This document shows, piece after piece, positions 1 through 9,618 of a stretch of 64,000 bases of DNA. The notes beneath the pieces were generated by a model, which saw nothing but the letters and a program-made list of their open reading frames with translations, ran no database searches and had not been told where the DNA came from. Within the stretch, counting starts at the first letter, position 1, and each line of letters starts with the position of its first letter. The translations under genes and the position numbers were made by a program. The DNA comes from Rhizobium sp. BK602. GTDB lineage: Bacteria > Pseudomonadota > Alphaproteobacteria > Rhizobiales > Rhizobiaceae. Location of the stretch: NCBI RefSeq assembly GCF_014195095.1, contig NZ_JACIBC010000006.1, forward strand, positions 310,001 through 374,000. Reading direction: 5' to 3'.

Positions 1-593
1 TCGTCATCGACAAGTATCTGAGCTACGCGCGGGCACGCCGTCAGTTCGATCATTTCGAGCAGGTCTTCTGGTCGGGCCAGTCGCTCGAGGAACTCTATCG
101 CACGCTTTCGGAGCGCAACAACACCGGCCTCAGCGCCATCTTCGTCGCTGCCATGCGCGAGTGGAAGAAGTCGTTCGAGCGCGGCGCGCGTTCGCCGATC
201 GGCCTGCAGATGCGTATCGACCGCGCCATGGATGTGACGCTGGCGCGTGAATCGGAGCATCTGGTCGCCCGCCTCGGATCGCTCGCGACCATCGGCTCCG
301 CCGGTCCCTTCATCGGTCTGTTCGGCACCGTCGTCGGTATCATGACCTCGTTCCAGGCGATCGCCGGCTCGAAGTCGACCAACCTCGCTGTCGTCGCACC
401 CGGTATCGCTGAAGCCTTGCTTGCAACCGCGATCGGCCTCGTTGCGGCTATCCCGGCCGTTATCGCCTACAACAAGTTTTCGGCCGATGCCGGCAAGCTG
501 TCGGCGCGCATGGAAGGTTTCGCGGATGAATTCTCCGCCATCCTGTCGCGCCAGATCGATGAGAAGCTGCAGCCGCGCCAGGCGGCCCAGTAA
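1..593 (+). CDS. tolQ: TolQ, Tol-Pal inner-membrane proton channel subunit (5' truncated)
   Basis: The reading frame is open from the left edge of the window, so the start and first membrane segment are missing; about 196 C-terminal residues remain. The visible part has a cytoplasmic stretch followed by two hydrophobic segments: one around the window-coded residues rich in G/F (IGLFGTVVGIMTSF) and one ending AAIPAVIAYNKF. This is the MotA/TolQ/ExbB fold that forms the proton channel with TolR and powers TolA during envelope constriction. It is the first visible gene of a Tol-Pal operon and lies 26 bp before tolR. The identity is secure from motif and context; only the N-terminus is unknown. 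Confidence 0.96.
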   Translation, partial: VIDKYLSYARARRQFDHFEQVFWSGQSLEELYRTLSERNNTGLSAIFVAAMREWKKSFERGARSPIGLQMRIDRAMDVTLARESEHLVARLGSLATIGSAGPFIGLFGTVVGIMTSFQAIAGSKSTNLAVVAPGIAEALLATAIGLVAAIPAVIAYNKFSADAGKLSARMEGFADEFSAILSRQIDEKLQPRQAAQ

Positions 594-619
594 GTAACGG
601 ACAGAACCGGAGTACGCAT

Positions 620-1078
620 ATGGGAATGTCTGTTGGAGGCAATGGGGGCGGCGGTGGCCGCCGGGGCGGTCGTCGCGGCGGTGGCCGGGGCGGCCCGATT
701 TCCGAGATCAACGTGACGCCGCTGGTCGACGTCATGCTCGTGCTGCTGATCATCTTCATGGTGGCCGCGCCGATGATGACTTCGGGCGTGCCAATCGACC
801 TGCCGCAAACGCAGGCCGGCGCGCTGAACGCCCAGACCCAGCCCATCACGATCTCGATCAAGTCCGACGGCCAGGTGTTCATCGGGGAATCGCAGATCCA
901 GGCCACCGAAATCGCGGACAAGCTGAAGGCGATCGCCACCACGGGCTATAGCGAACGCATCTTCGTAAAGGGCGATGCGAAAGCCCCTTACGGCGTCATC
1001 GCCGACGTCATGTCCCGCATTCAGGAAGCCGGTTACAAGAATATCGGCCTGGTCACGCAGCAGGTAACGGATCACTGA
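620..1078 (+). CDS. tolR: TolR, Tol-Pal proton channel subunit
   Basis: This is a 152-residue ExbD/TolR family protein. A Gly/Arg-rich N-terminus (residues about 7-28) precedes the SEINVTPLVDVMLVLLIIFMV segment, which holds the conserved membrane Asp of VDVMLVLL; in the family this Asp takes up protons with TolQ. The rest is the periplasmic domain. The start is preceded by CGGAG about 9 nt upstream. The 16-residue Gly/Arg-rich cytoplasmic extension is longer than in E. coli TolR but similar tails are known in alphaproteobacteria. It sits between tolQ and tolA with short spacers, consistent with one operon. Confidence 0.96.
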   Translation: MGMSVGGNGGGGGRRGGRRGGGRGGPISEINVTPLVDVMLVLLIIFMVAAPMMTSGVPIDLPQTQAGALNAQTQPITISIKSDGQVFIGESQIQATEIADKLKAIATTGYSERIFVKGDAKAPYGVIADVMSRIQEAGYKNIGLVTQQVTDH

Positions 1079-1088
1079 CGGGATCGAT

Positions 1089-2342
1089 ATGAAGCGCAGC
1101 CTCGTCACATCTGCGGTTGTTCACATTCTGGTGCTGATCGGCGCCATGCTGTCGCTTAGCGCGCCGGCGCCGCTCGAAACGCCGGAAAGCATGGCCATGG
1201 ACGTCGATATCGTCCAGGCCGACCAGCTTCAGCAAGGCGAGAAGAAGGCGCCGGTGACGGATCACGTCTCCCGCAAGCAGACCACGAAGCAGGACCAGGT
1301 CGCCAACGCTCAGAATGTCGGCGAGAACAATGTCGACATCAAGAACCCGGTCGTGCCGACGCAACGGCCGGAGAGCGATACCGCAGCACTGGCGCCGAAG
1401 AAGGTCGACGCGCCGGTTCCGCAGGACGATCCGCGGCCGAATGACGTCAAGACGATCGAGCAGAAGGAAACCGAGGCAGCGCCGAAGGAAGTGGCCGCCA
1501 TTCCGCAGCAGAAGCCGGACGTGACGCCGACGCCGCCCACCCCGAAGCCTGAACCGGCCCCGACGCCGAAGGCGGACGCCACCCCGACACCGCCGCCGAC
1601 GGAACAGCCGACCGAGCAGGCCGAGCAGCCGACGCCGGACAATGTTCCCGTGCCGAACGTCAAGCCGCAGCCGCCGAAGCCCGTCGAGGCGAAGCCTGAC
1701 GTCAAGCCCGATCCGAAGCCGGACACAAAGGTGGCCGAAGCCAAGCCGATGGACAAGACGACGACGCAGAGCACCAGCAAGACCACGTCGGCCGACGATG
1801 GCAAGAAGGATAGCGACAAGAAGCGCGATACTCCCAAGGCCTCCAACAAGGGTTTGGACGATGGCCTTGCCGATGAAATTGCCAACGTTCTGAACAATAC
1901 GTCGTCCAAGGGCGGCGCGAAGCGCTCGTCTCAACAGGCTTCCGCCGGCGCCGATAATCAGGTCGCCTCACGCGGTGGGATGAAATCGCTCGGTGGCGGT
2001 AAGCTCAGCCAGAGTCAAAAGGACGGGTTGCGCGATCTGATTGGTAAGAACTGGAATGTTATCCCCGGCATGGAAGGGGCAAGCGATGTCACGATCAAGG
2101 TTCATGTTCGTCTCGACAAGTCAGGCCAGATTGTCGGCGCACCGGAAGTCTCTGTCAGCGGCGGCCCGGCTACAACGCAGCAAGCGCTAAGGGGCGCCGC
2201 GGAGCGCGCGGTGCTGAAAAGCCGTGCCGATCTGCAAAAGGAAGTGAATGCCGGAGGATTGTTGCCGCCGGACAAATATGATGGTGCGGACGGCTGGAAC
2301 GAGTTGGTACTCAACTTCGATCCGAGAGACTTGGGGCTGTAA
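1089..2342 (+). CDS. tolA: TolA, energy-transducing periplasm-spanning protein
   Basis: This 417-residue protein has one N-terminal membrane anchor (residues about 5-25) and a long Pro/Lys/Glu/Thr-rich periplasmic spacer (about 60-250) with many KPxP/TPTP repeats. A folded TonB/TolA-like C-terminal domain (about 312-417) begins near SQSQKDGLRDLIGKNWN. In the Tol system the C-domain links the TolQR motor to TolB/Pal at the outer membrane. The end of this domain looks slightly unusual: an insertion (residues near LQKEVNAGG) is absent from the duplicate domain encoded immediately downstream. The stop overlaps the next ATG by one base, implying translational coupling. Confidence 0.93.
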   Translation: MKRSLVTSAVVHILVLIGAMLSLSAPAPLETPESMAMDVDIVQADQLQQGEKKAPVTDHVSRKQTTKQDQVANAQNVGENNVDIKNPVVPTQRPESDTAALAPKKVDAPVPQDDPRPNDVKTIEQKETEAAPKEVAAIPQQKPDVTPTPPTPKPEPAPTPKADATPTPPPTEQPTEQAEQPTPDNVPVPNVKPQPPKPVEAKPDVKPDPKPDTKVAEAKPMDKTTTQSTSKTTSADDGKKDSDKKRDTPKASNKGLDDGLADEIANVLNNTSSKGGAKRSSQQASAGADNQVASRGGMKSLGGGKLSQSQKDGLRDLIGKNWNVIPGMEGASDVTIKVHVRLDKSGQIVGAPEVSVSGGPATTQQALRGAAERAVLKSRADLQKEVNAGGLLPPDKYDGADGWNELVLNFDPRDLGL

Positions 2343-2767
2343 TGCTGGGATTGCAGTCTACGACGAATCACTGTCCGCACATTGGCCTCAGCCTGCTTCT
2401 CGCGTTGGGGACGATGCTGACGGCTCCCAAGTTGACGCATGCATCGAACGCCGCTGCAGCTGTGCAACGGCATGAAAATTCGGCTACGAACGCCCTGCGC
2501 GAGGATATCGCGAAGAATTGGAACATAGTTCCGGGCATGGAGGGAGCGAGAGACGTCCGCGTCCGGATGCATCTTAGGCTCAACCGAAGCGGAGAGATTG
2601 TGGGCGAGCCGAAGGTTACCGTGACCGGCGGTCCCAAAGGGACACAGCAAGCCATGGCGGTAGCCGCGATGCGAGCCGTGCTCCGCGCCGCCCCGTTCAA
2701 AAACCTGCCAATAGATCAATATGACGACTGGAAAGAAGTCACCATCAACTTCGAACCGGCGATCTGA
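2342..2767 (+). CDS. Free-standing TolA C-terminal domain protein with signal peptide
   Basis: This 141-residue protein overlaps the tolA stop codon by one base. It has a hydrophobic N-terminal stretch (residues about 14-32, ending near LTHA) that looks like a cleavable signal. A domain follows (about 46-141) that is plainly homologous to the C-terminal domain of the preceding TolA: both share KNWN(V/I)(I/V)PGMEGA, an (I/V)VG-P-V-V-GGP core and a final NF(D/E)P. It lacks the TolR-contacting anchor and the long spacer. The sequence shows a tandem domain duplication; that it is a soluble periplasmic module binding TolB or Pal is inference. Some rhizobial TolA proteins end much more like this copy than like the upstream one, so it may preserve the ancestral C-terminus. 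Confidence 0.8.
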   Translation: MLGLQSTTNHCPHIGLSLLLALGTMLTAPKLTHASNAAAAVQRHENSATNALREDIAKNWNIVPGMEGARDVRVRMHLRLNRSGEIVGEPKVTVTGGPKGTQQAMAVAAMRAVLRAAPFKNLPIDQYDDWKEVTINFEPAI

Positions 2768-2795
2768 CGAATTAATGCTGAAAGGCTTGGCACAT

Positions 2796-4100
2796 ATGAT
2801 CAGAAAATCCCTCGTTCGTCTCCTGCTGATGCTGGCAGGCTTGACGGCAGTCCTCGCTACTCCGGCCTATGCCGTGGTCGAGCTCAACATCAACAAGGGC
2901 AACGTCCAGCCGATGCCGATCGCCATCACCGACCTTCTGTCGAATGATGGTCTTGGCCCGCAGATTTCCGGCGTCATCGCCGCCGACCTGCAGCGGTCCG
3001 GTCTCTTCGCCCCGATCAACAAGCAGGCCTTCATCGAGAAGATCACCAATTCCGACTCGACGCCGCGCTTCCCCGACTGGACGTCGATCAACGCCCAGGC
3101 GCTGGTGACCGGCCGGGTGACGCAGGAGGGCGGCCGTCTTCGCGCCGAGTTCCGCCTGTGGGACACCTTCGGTAATTCGCAGATGATCGGCCAGCAGTTC
3201 TACGCGCAGCCGGACAACTGGCGTCGTGTCGCCCATATCATCGCCGATGCGATCTATGAGAAGATCACCGGCGAGAAGGGCTATTTCGATACCCGCGTCG
3301 TCTTCGTCGCCGAAAGCGGTCCGAAGACCGCCCGCAAGACGCAGCTCGGCATCATGGACCAGGATGGCGCCAATGCGCGCATGCTGACGGATGGCAGCGA
3401 CCTCGTGCTGACGCCGCGCTTCTCGCCGAACCGCCAGGAAGTGACCTACATGTCCTTCGCCAATCAGCAGCCGCGCGTCTATCTGCTGCAGTTGCAGACG
3501 GGCCAGCGCGAACTGGTCGGCAATTTCCCCGGCATGACCTTTTCGCCGCGCTTCTCCCCGGATGGCCAGCGGGTGATCATGAGCCTGCAGCAGGAAGGCA
3601 ACGCCAACATCTACACGATGGACCTGCGCTCGCGCACGACGACCCGCCTGACCTCGACGACGGCGATCGATACCTCGCCCTCCTATTCGCCCGACGGCAC
3701 GCAGATCGCCTTCGAAAGCGACCGTGGCGGCAAGCAGCAGATCTATGTGATGAATGCCGACGGTTCCAACCAGCACCGCATTTCCTTCGGTGACGGTTCC
3801 TATTCCACGCCGGTCTGGTCGCCGCGCGGCGATCTGATCGCCTTCACCAAGCAGTCCGGCGGGAGCTTCTCGATCGGCGTGATGAAGACCGACGGTTCGG
3901 GCGAACGCCTCCTGACCACGGGCTTCCACAATGAAGGCCCGACCTGGGCACCTAACGGCCGTGTCATCATGTTCTTCCGCCAGCCGGCCGGCTCCAGCGG
4001 TCCGCAGCTCTACTCGATCGACCTGACGGGCTATAACGAGCAGAAGATCCCGTCGCCGGGCTTCGCTTCGGACCCGGCCTGGTCGCCGCTTCTCGAGTAG
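2796..4100 (+). CDS. tolB: TolB, periplasmic beta-propeller of the Tol-Pal system
   Basis: The chosen start gives 434 residues, with a signal peptide of 26 residues ending AYA, an N-terminal TolB domain (about 28-165) and a C-terminal propeller with at least five PD40/WD40-like repeats (FSPNRQEVTYMS, FSPDGQRVIM, YSPDGTQIAFES, WSPRGDLIAFT, WAPNGRVIMF). TolB binds Pal and TolA and helps recycle Pal during division. The open frame extends upstream to 2721 and has another ATG at 2775, but the ATG at 2796 follows an AAAGG motif and starts the signal peptide directly. It lies 28 bp after the TolA-domain protein, in the same operon. Confidence 0.95.
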   Translation: MIRKSLVRLLLMLAGLTAVLATPAYAVVELNINKGNVQPMPIAITDLLSNDGLGPQISGVIAADLQRSGLFAPINKQAFIEKITNSDSTPRFPDWTSINAQALVTGRVTQEGGRLRAEFRLWDTFGNSQMIGQQFYAQPDNWRRVAHIIADAIYEKITGEKGYFDTRVVFVAESGPKTARKTQLGIMDQDGANARMLTDGSDLVLTPRFSPNRQEVTYMSFANQQPRVYLLQLQTGQRELVGNFPGMTFSPRFSPDGQRVIMSLQQEGNANIYTMDLRSRTTTRLTSTTAIDTSPSYSPDGTQIAFESDRGGKQQIYVMNADGSNQHRISFGDGSYSTPVWSPRGDLIAFTKQSGGSFSIGVMKTDGSGERLLTTGFHNEGPTWAPNGRVIMFFRQPAGSSGPQLYSIDLTGYNEQKIPSPGFASDPAWSPLLE

Positions 4101-4159
4101 GGAAGGGCGCGCCACGTTATCGCCGCAAAGTCCTGTGACTGGACGAGTTCGGGACAATT

Positions 4160-4174
4160 TTAAGACAGCATTAA
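4160..4174 (+). promoter_or_regulatory. CtrA-type box upstream of pal
   Basis: The sequence is a perfect TTAA-N7-TTAA followed by CC, the full CtrA recognition motif known from Caulobacter and other alphaproteobacteria. It lies 79 bp before the pal start, in the tolB-pal gap. That CtrA binds here is inferred from motif match and from the known control of outer-membrane genes by CtrA in Brucella. Confidence 0.6.
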
Positions 4175-4252
4175 CCATATTTGTTGGAATCGGATTAACC
4201 GCACCCGGTTACAGTCTGGCAACCCTGATAGAGACTTAAGGAGAGACCGGCC

Positions 4253-4786
4253 ATGAGCCGCATCGCAACCCCGGCCGTTGGCCACATGCAGAACCTCGCT
4301 CGCAACCCGATCATGATCGCGCTTTTCGTCGGCCTTTCCTTGGCCGGCTGCGCATCCAAGAAGGGCCTGCCGAACGATGCCAACGGCCTCGGCCTCAACG
4401 GTGCCGGCAACGCCACGCCGGGCTCGCCGCAGGACTTCACGGTCAATGTCGGCGACCGCATCTTCTTCGACACCGACAGCACCTCGATCCGTTCCGATGC
4501 TGCCCAGACGCTCGACCGTCAGGCGCAGTGGCTGGCCCGCTATCCGAACTACGCGATCACCGTCGAAGGTCATGCCGACGAGCGCGGCACCCGCGAATAC
4601 AACCTGGCTCTCGGCGCCCGCCGCGCTGCCGCCACCAAGGACTATCTGGCTTCGCGCGGCGTTCCGGCTCAGCGCATGAAGACCATCTCCTATGGCAAGG
4701 AACGTCCGGTCGCGACCTGCGACGACATCTCTTGCTGGTCGCAGAACCGTCGTGCTGTCACCGTGCTCAACGGCGCTGGTTCCTGA
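4253..4786 (+). CDS. pal: Pal, peptidoglycan-associated outer-membrane lipoprotein
   Basis: This 177-residue lipoprotein precursor has a lipobox LSLAGC with the acylated Cys at residue 33 and an OmpA-like peptidoglycan-binding domain (about 70-175). The domain contains the hallmark VEGHADERGTREYN and the LGARRAAATKDYL helix. Pal tethers the outer membrane to the cell wall and partners TolB. TAAGGAGA at 4237-4244 is a strong ribosome site. A 152-bp gap with a CtrA box separates it from tolB, so it likely has its own cell-cycle promoter, and a strong terminator follows. Confidence 0.97.
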   Translation: MSRIATPAVGHMQNLARNPIMIALFVGLSLAGCASKKGLPNDANGLGLNGAGNATPGSPQDFTVNVGDRIFFDTDSTSIRSDAAQTLDRQAQWLARYPNYAITVEGHADERGTREYNLALGARRAAATKDYLASRGVPAQRMKTISYGKERPVATCDDISCWSQNRRAVTVLNGAGS

Positions 4787-4812
4787 TAGCCGGAATTCCG
4801 GTCGAAATGCAC

Positions 4813-4845
4813 AAAGGCGGCCTGCGTGGCCGCCTTTACTTTTTT
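4813..4845 (+). terminator. Rho-independent terminator after pal
   Basis: A perfect 10-bp stem (AAAGGCGGCC paired with GGCCGCCTTT, 5-nt loop) is followed by a run of six T. It would stop transcription from pal, so cpoB downstream probably relies on its own promoter or on read-through. Confidence 0.88.
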
Positions 4846-4946
4846 GACCACACTTTGGCCGAACTCCGTTGCTTTTTGAGAGCAATTGTAAAAAATCTCC
4901 TGGTCGTGCCCATGGTGCGAAGAATCAATCAGGCAGGATGATCCAT

Positions 4947-5987
4947 ATGAGAAAACTTGTCGTGGCGAGCTTGCTTTGCCTCGCTGCTTTTGCCGGTAGC
5001 GAGCGCGATGCCTCTGCCCTGTCGCTGTTCGGACTTCATCTGGGGGGACGCGGCGCCGCGGAGCAGACCGCTCCCAACAATGCGATGCCTCAAGGACAAG
5101 GACAGTTCGGGCAAGCGCCTGTCATCAACGTCCAGAGCAGCAATGCCGAGGTTCGCCTGCAGCAGCTCGAGGACCAGATGCGCCAGCTGAACGGCCGCGT
5201 CGAGGAAATGAGCTATCAGCTGCTGCAGATGCAGGAGCAGATCCGCAAGACGCAGGAAGACAATGAATTCCGCTTCCAGCAGCTCGAAAAACGCGGTGGC
5301 GGTGGCGGCAGCGTCGGCGGTGGCGGGGCTACCACCGGCGGCTCGATGAAGAAGAGCGAGGCCGATGCTCCGGCTCAGGGTGGCACCCAGCAGGACGATA
5401 TTGCCGGCGTAATCGGCGATTCCCAGGGCAGCGACACGCCGGACACGGCCCAGCAGGGCGGCGGCTCCGGCAAGCCGCCGACCCAGCTCGGTTCGATCCA
5501 GTTCGATCAGAGCGGCAAGCAGGTCGGAGCGACGGCGACGCGCAGCAACAACAGCTCCGGCGCCGCGCCAAGCACGGGTTCTTCGACGCAGACCGCCTCG
5601 CTCGGCAGCGAGAACGATCAATACAAGGCGGCCTACGGCCACGTCCTGTCCGGCGACTACAGCGTCGCCGAGCAGGAGTTTCGCCAGTATATCGACAGCT
5701 ACCCGAACAGCGGCCGCGCGGCGGATGCCAATTTCTGGCTTGGCGAAGCGCTCTATTCGCAAGGCAAGTACAATGATGCCGCCAAGACCTTCCTGAACGC
5801 GCATCAAAAATACAGCTCCTCCGAAAAGGCGCCGGAAATGCTGCTGAAGCTCGGCATGTCGCTTGCCGCGCTCGACAACAAGGACACGGCCTGCGCGACG
5901 CTGCGCGAGGTGACCAAGCGCTATCCGAAGGCTTCGAAAGCCGTGACCGGCAAGGTGGCCAGCGAAGAAAAGCGCCTTGCCTGCTGA
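4947..5987 (+). CDS. cpoB: CpoB/YbgF, periplasmic Tol-PBP1B coordinator
   Basis: The protein is 346 residues from the chosen ATG, which gives a signal peptide (about 1-24, ending ASA); AGGCAGG lies 9 nt upstream. Longer starts add a hydrophilic leader and are unlikely. After the signal comes a heptad-rich coiled coil (about 55-110, repeated QQLEDQMRQL/QLLQMQEQ), then a low-complexity Gly/Ser/Thr/Gln linker, then TPR-like repeats (about 225-346: YKAAYGHVLSGDYSVAEQEF, ANFWLGEALYSQGKY). This is the YbgF/CpoB layout; in E. coli it coordinates Tol with PBP1B. The linker is much longer than in E. coli. Confidence 0.93.
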   Translation: MRKLVVASLLCLAAFAGSERDASALSLFGLHLGGRGAAEQTAPNNAMPQGQGQFGQAPVINVQSSNAEVRLQQLEDQMRQLNGRVEEMSYQLLQMQEQIRKTQEDNEFRFQQLEKRGGGGGSVGGGGATTGGSMKKSEADAPAQGGTQQDDIAGVIGDSQGSDTPDTAQQGGGSGKPPTQLGSIQFDQSGKQVGATATRSNNSSGAAPSTGSSTQTASLGSENDQYKAAYGHVLSGDYSVAEQEFRQYIDSYPNSGRAADANFWLGEALYSQGKYNDAAKTFLNAHQKYSSSEKAPEMLLKLGMSLAALDNKDTACATLREVTKRYPKASKAVTGKVASEEKRLAC

Positions 5988-5992
5988 TCGCC

Positions 5993-7303
5993 ATGTCGGG
6001 TGACGCTGTAGCCGGCGCCGCCGCGGCGCGGGTACCCGAAGCCGCAGCCGCCGATTTTCTTCATTCTCTTTTCAAGCCCGCCCATGTTCTCGTCGCCATT
6101 TCCGGCGGCAGCGATTCGACCGGGCTCCTGGCCGCCCTCGCGGATCAGCTGAAATCCTATCCGAATTCCGGGATCATCCTTTCCGCCGCCACCATTGATC
6201 ATGGCCTGCGCCCCGAGGCTGCCGATGAAGCGCGCGATGTCGCCGCGCTCTGCGCATCGCTCGGGATCGCGCATGTATCCCGCCGCTGGGAAGGCGGGAA
6301 GCCGAAAAGCGGTATCATGGCCGCTGCCCGCGAGGCGCGCTACGGTCTGCTCGCGGATATCGCCGCGGACATCTCCGCCAATGTCATCGTCACCGCCCAT
6401 ACGCTCGACGATCAGCGCGAGACGCTGGCCATGCGCGCGGCGCGTCTTGGCGAAGGCGACGGCAGCGTTGGGACAGGCATTGCCGGGGCGATGCTGTTCG
6501 ACCGGCGCGTCTGGATTGCAAGGCCGTTTCTGGCCTGCCGGCGCGCGGATATCCGCGCCTATCTCGCGAACCGCGCCATCTCCTGGCTGGATGATCCAAG
6601 CAACGAAGATCTGCGCTACGAGCGGGTGCGCACACGCAAGCATCTGGCGGGCGAAAGGGAGCCGACCGCGCTTGCCGATGGCGGACTGGCCCGCGCGGCG
6701 CTTTCGGCGCAAGCCGCGGCCTGGCTGGATCGATATGTGACCGTGCACGCCAATGTGCTCTGCGCCATCGCCCGCCCGGCGCTTGAGGCCGAGCAGGCGG
6801 TTCTTGCCTATGCGTTCTCCCATCTCGCCGGTGTCTTCGGCGGCGCGCCTTACGGACCGGGCCGCGAACGGATGCGACGCATTCTGGACTTTATCGCCGA
6901 AGGCAAGCCGGGGCGCCGGACAGCGGGAGGTGTCGTCTTCGACCTGCGCAAGGATGGGCTCTATCTCATGCGCGAAAGCCGCGGCATTCAGCCGCTTGTT
7001 CTGGCGGCCGGCGCCGAGGGCGTCTGGGACGGGCGGTTCCGGATCGTCAATTCCGGTCGATCCGCGATCCGTATCGAAATGGCGGGGACATGCGCAGGTG
7101 GTCCATTCACGGAAGGGTTGCCGAAGGGCGCGGTACAAAGGGCGCGCGCGGCGCTGCCACATGTCGCAGGCGACGGGGAGGCAGCCGCGATCACGCCCTA
7201 TATGGCGCCTTTCGACCGCTTTTTGACACGATTCGATCTCACATTTGCCAATCGGCTGGCCGCCTGCCTCGGTCGCCAACCCTATATGCCGCCGCCGCTT
7301 TGA
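5993..7303 (+). CDS. tilS: TilS, tRNA(Ile)-lysidine synthetase
   Basis: This 436-residue PP-loop ATPase has the SGGSDS signature near residue 40 and the DHGLRPEA and HTLDDQRET motifs that follow it in the family. TilS converts C34 of the CAU isoleucine tRNA to lysidine so that it reads AUA. The start lies 5 nt after the cpoB stop with no clear Shine-Dalgarno, so translational coupling is likely. It sits between cpoB and ftsH, the usual order in Rhizobium and Agrobacterium. The C-terminal half (about 250-436) is divergent, as is normal for alphaproteobacterial TilS. Confidence 0.93.
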   Translation: MSGDAVAGAAAARVPEAAAADFLHSLFKPAHVLVAISGGSDSTGLLAALADQLKSYPNSGIILSAATIDHGLRPEAADEARDVAALCASLGIAHVSRRWEGGKPKSGIMAAAREARYGLLADIAADISANVIVTAHTLDDQRETLAMRAARLGEGDGSVGTGIAGAMLFDRRVWIARPFLACRRADIRAYLANRAISWLDDPSNEDLRYERVRTRKHLAGEREPTALADGGLARAALSAQAAAWLDRYVTVHANVLCAIARPALEAEQAVLAYAFSHLAGVFGGAPYGPGRERMRRILDFIAEGKPGRRTAGGVVFDLRKDGLYLMRESRGIQPLVLAAGAEGVWDGRFRIVNSGRSAIRIEMAGTCAGGPFTEGLPKGAVQRARAALPHVAGDGEAAAITPYMAPFDRFLTRFDLTFANRLAACLGRQPYMPPPL

Positions 7304-7428
7304 GAGTTATTGACGGAATAAAGCGCGTGGCGACGCGGTTTGCCTTGGCAAGGGCCTGACGCAACCCTATGTTAGGGACCAAGTAATACCGCCGCTCAGC
7401 GGCGGGAGTTTCAGTGCTGGGGAGTTCG

Positions 7429-9372
<1,944 letters not shown>

Positions 9373-9406
9373 GCGCGACAGAGGCGATCAAAGCCTATCG
9401 ATGAAG

Positions 9407-9442
9407 AGGCCAGCTCCCTTGCAACCGGGAACTGGCCTTTTT
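9407..9442 (+). terminator. Rho-independent terminator after ftsH
   Basis: An AGGCCAG/CTGGCCT stem, extended inward by further pairs with one mismatch, closes an 8-nt loop and is followed by five T. It separates ftsH from glmM. Confidence 0.85.
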
Positions 9443-9618
9443 CAGTGCTTATTAACGGTAACGCGTTGTAATAGCCATTCTCGGTAATTTAAGTGCCGAA
9501 TTTTACAATCTGTGGCATGAGCCACAAGCATCGATGTTCGCGCCGGTCCTTGCTTCGCGGGGGAGGTGGACGGGATGCCGCAGTCCCGCAGTGGGACTGA
9601 GCAATCACGGGAGTGCAT

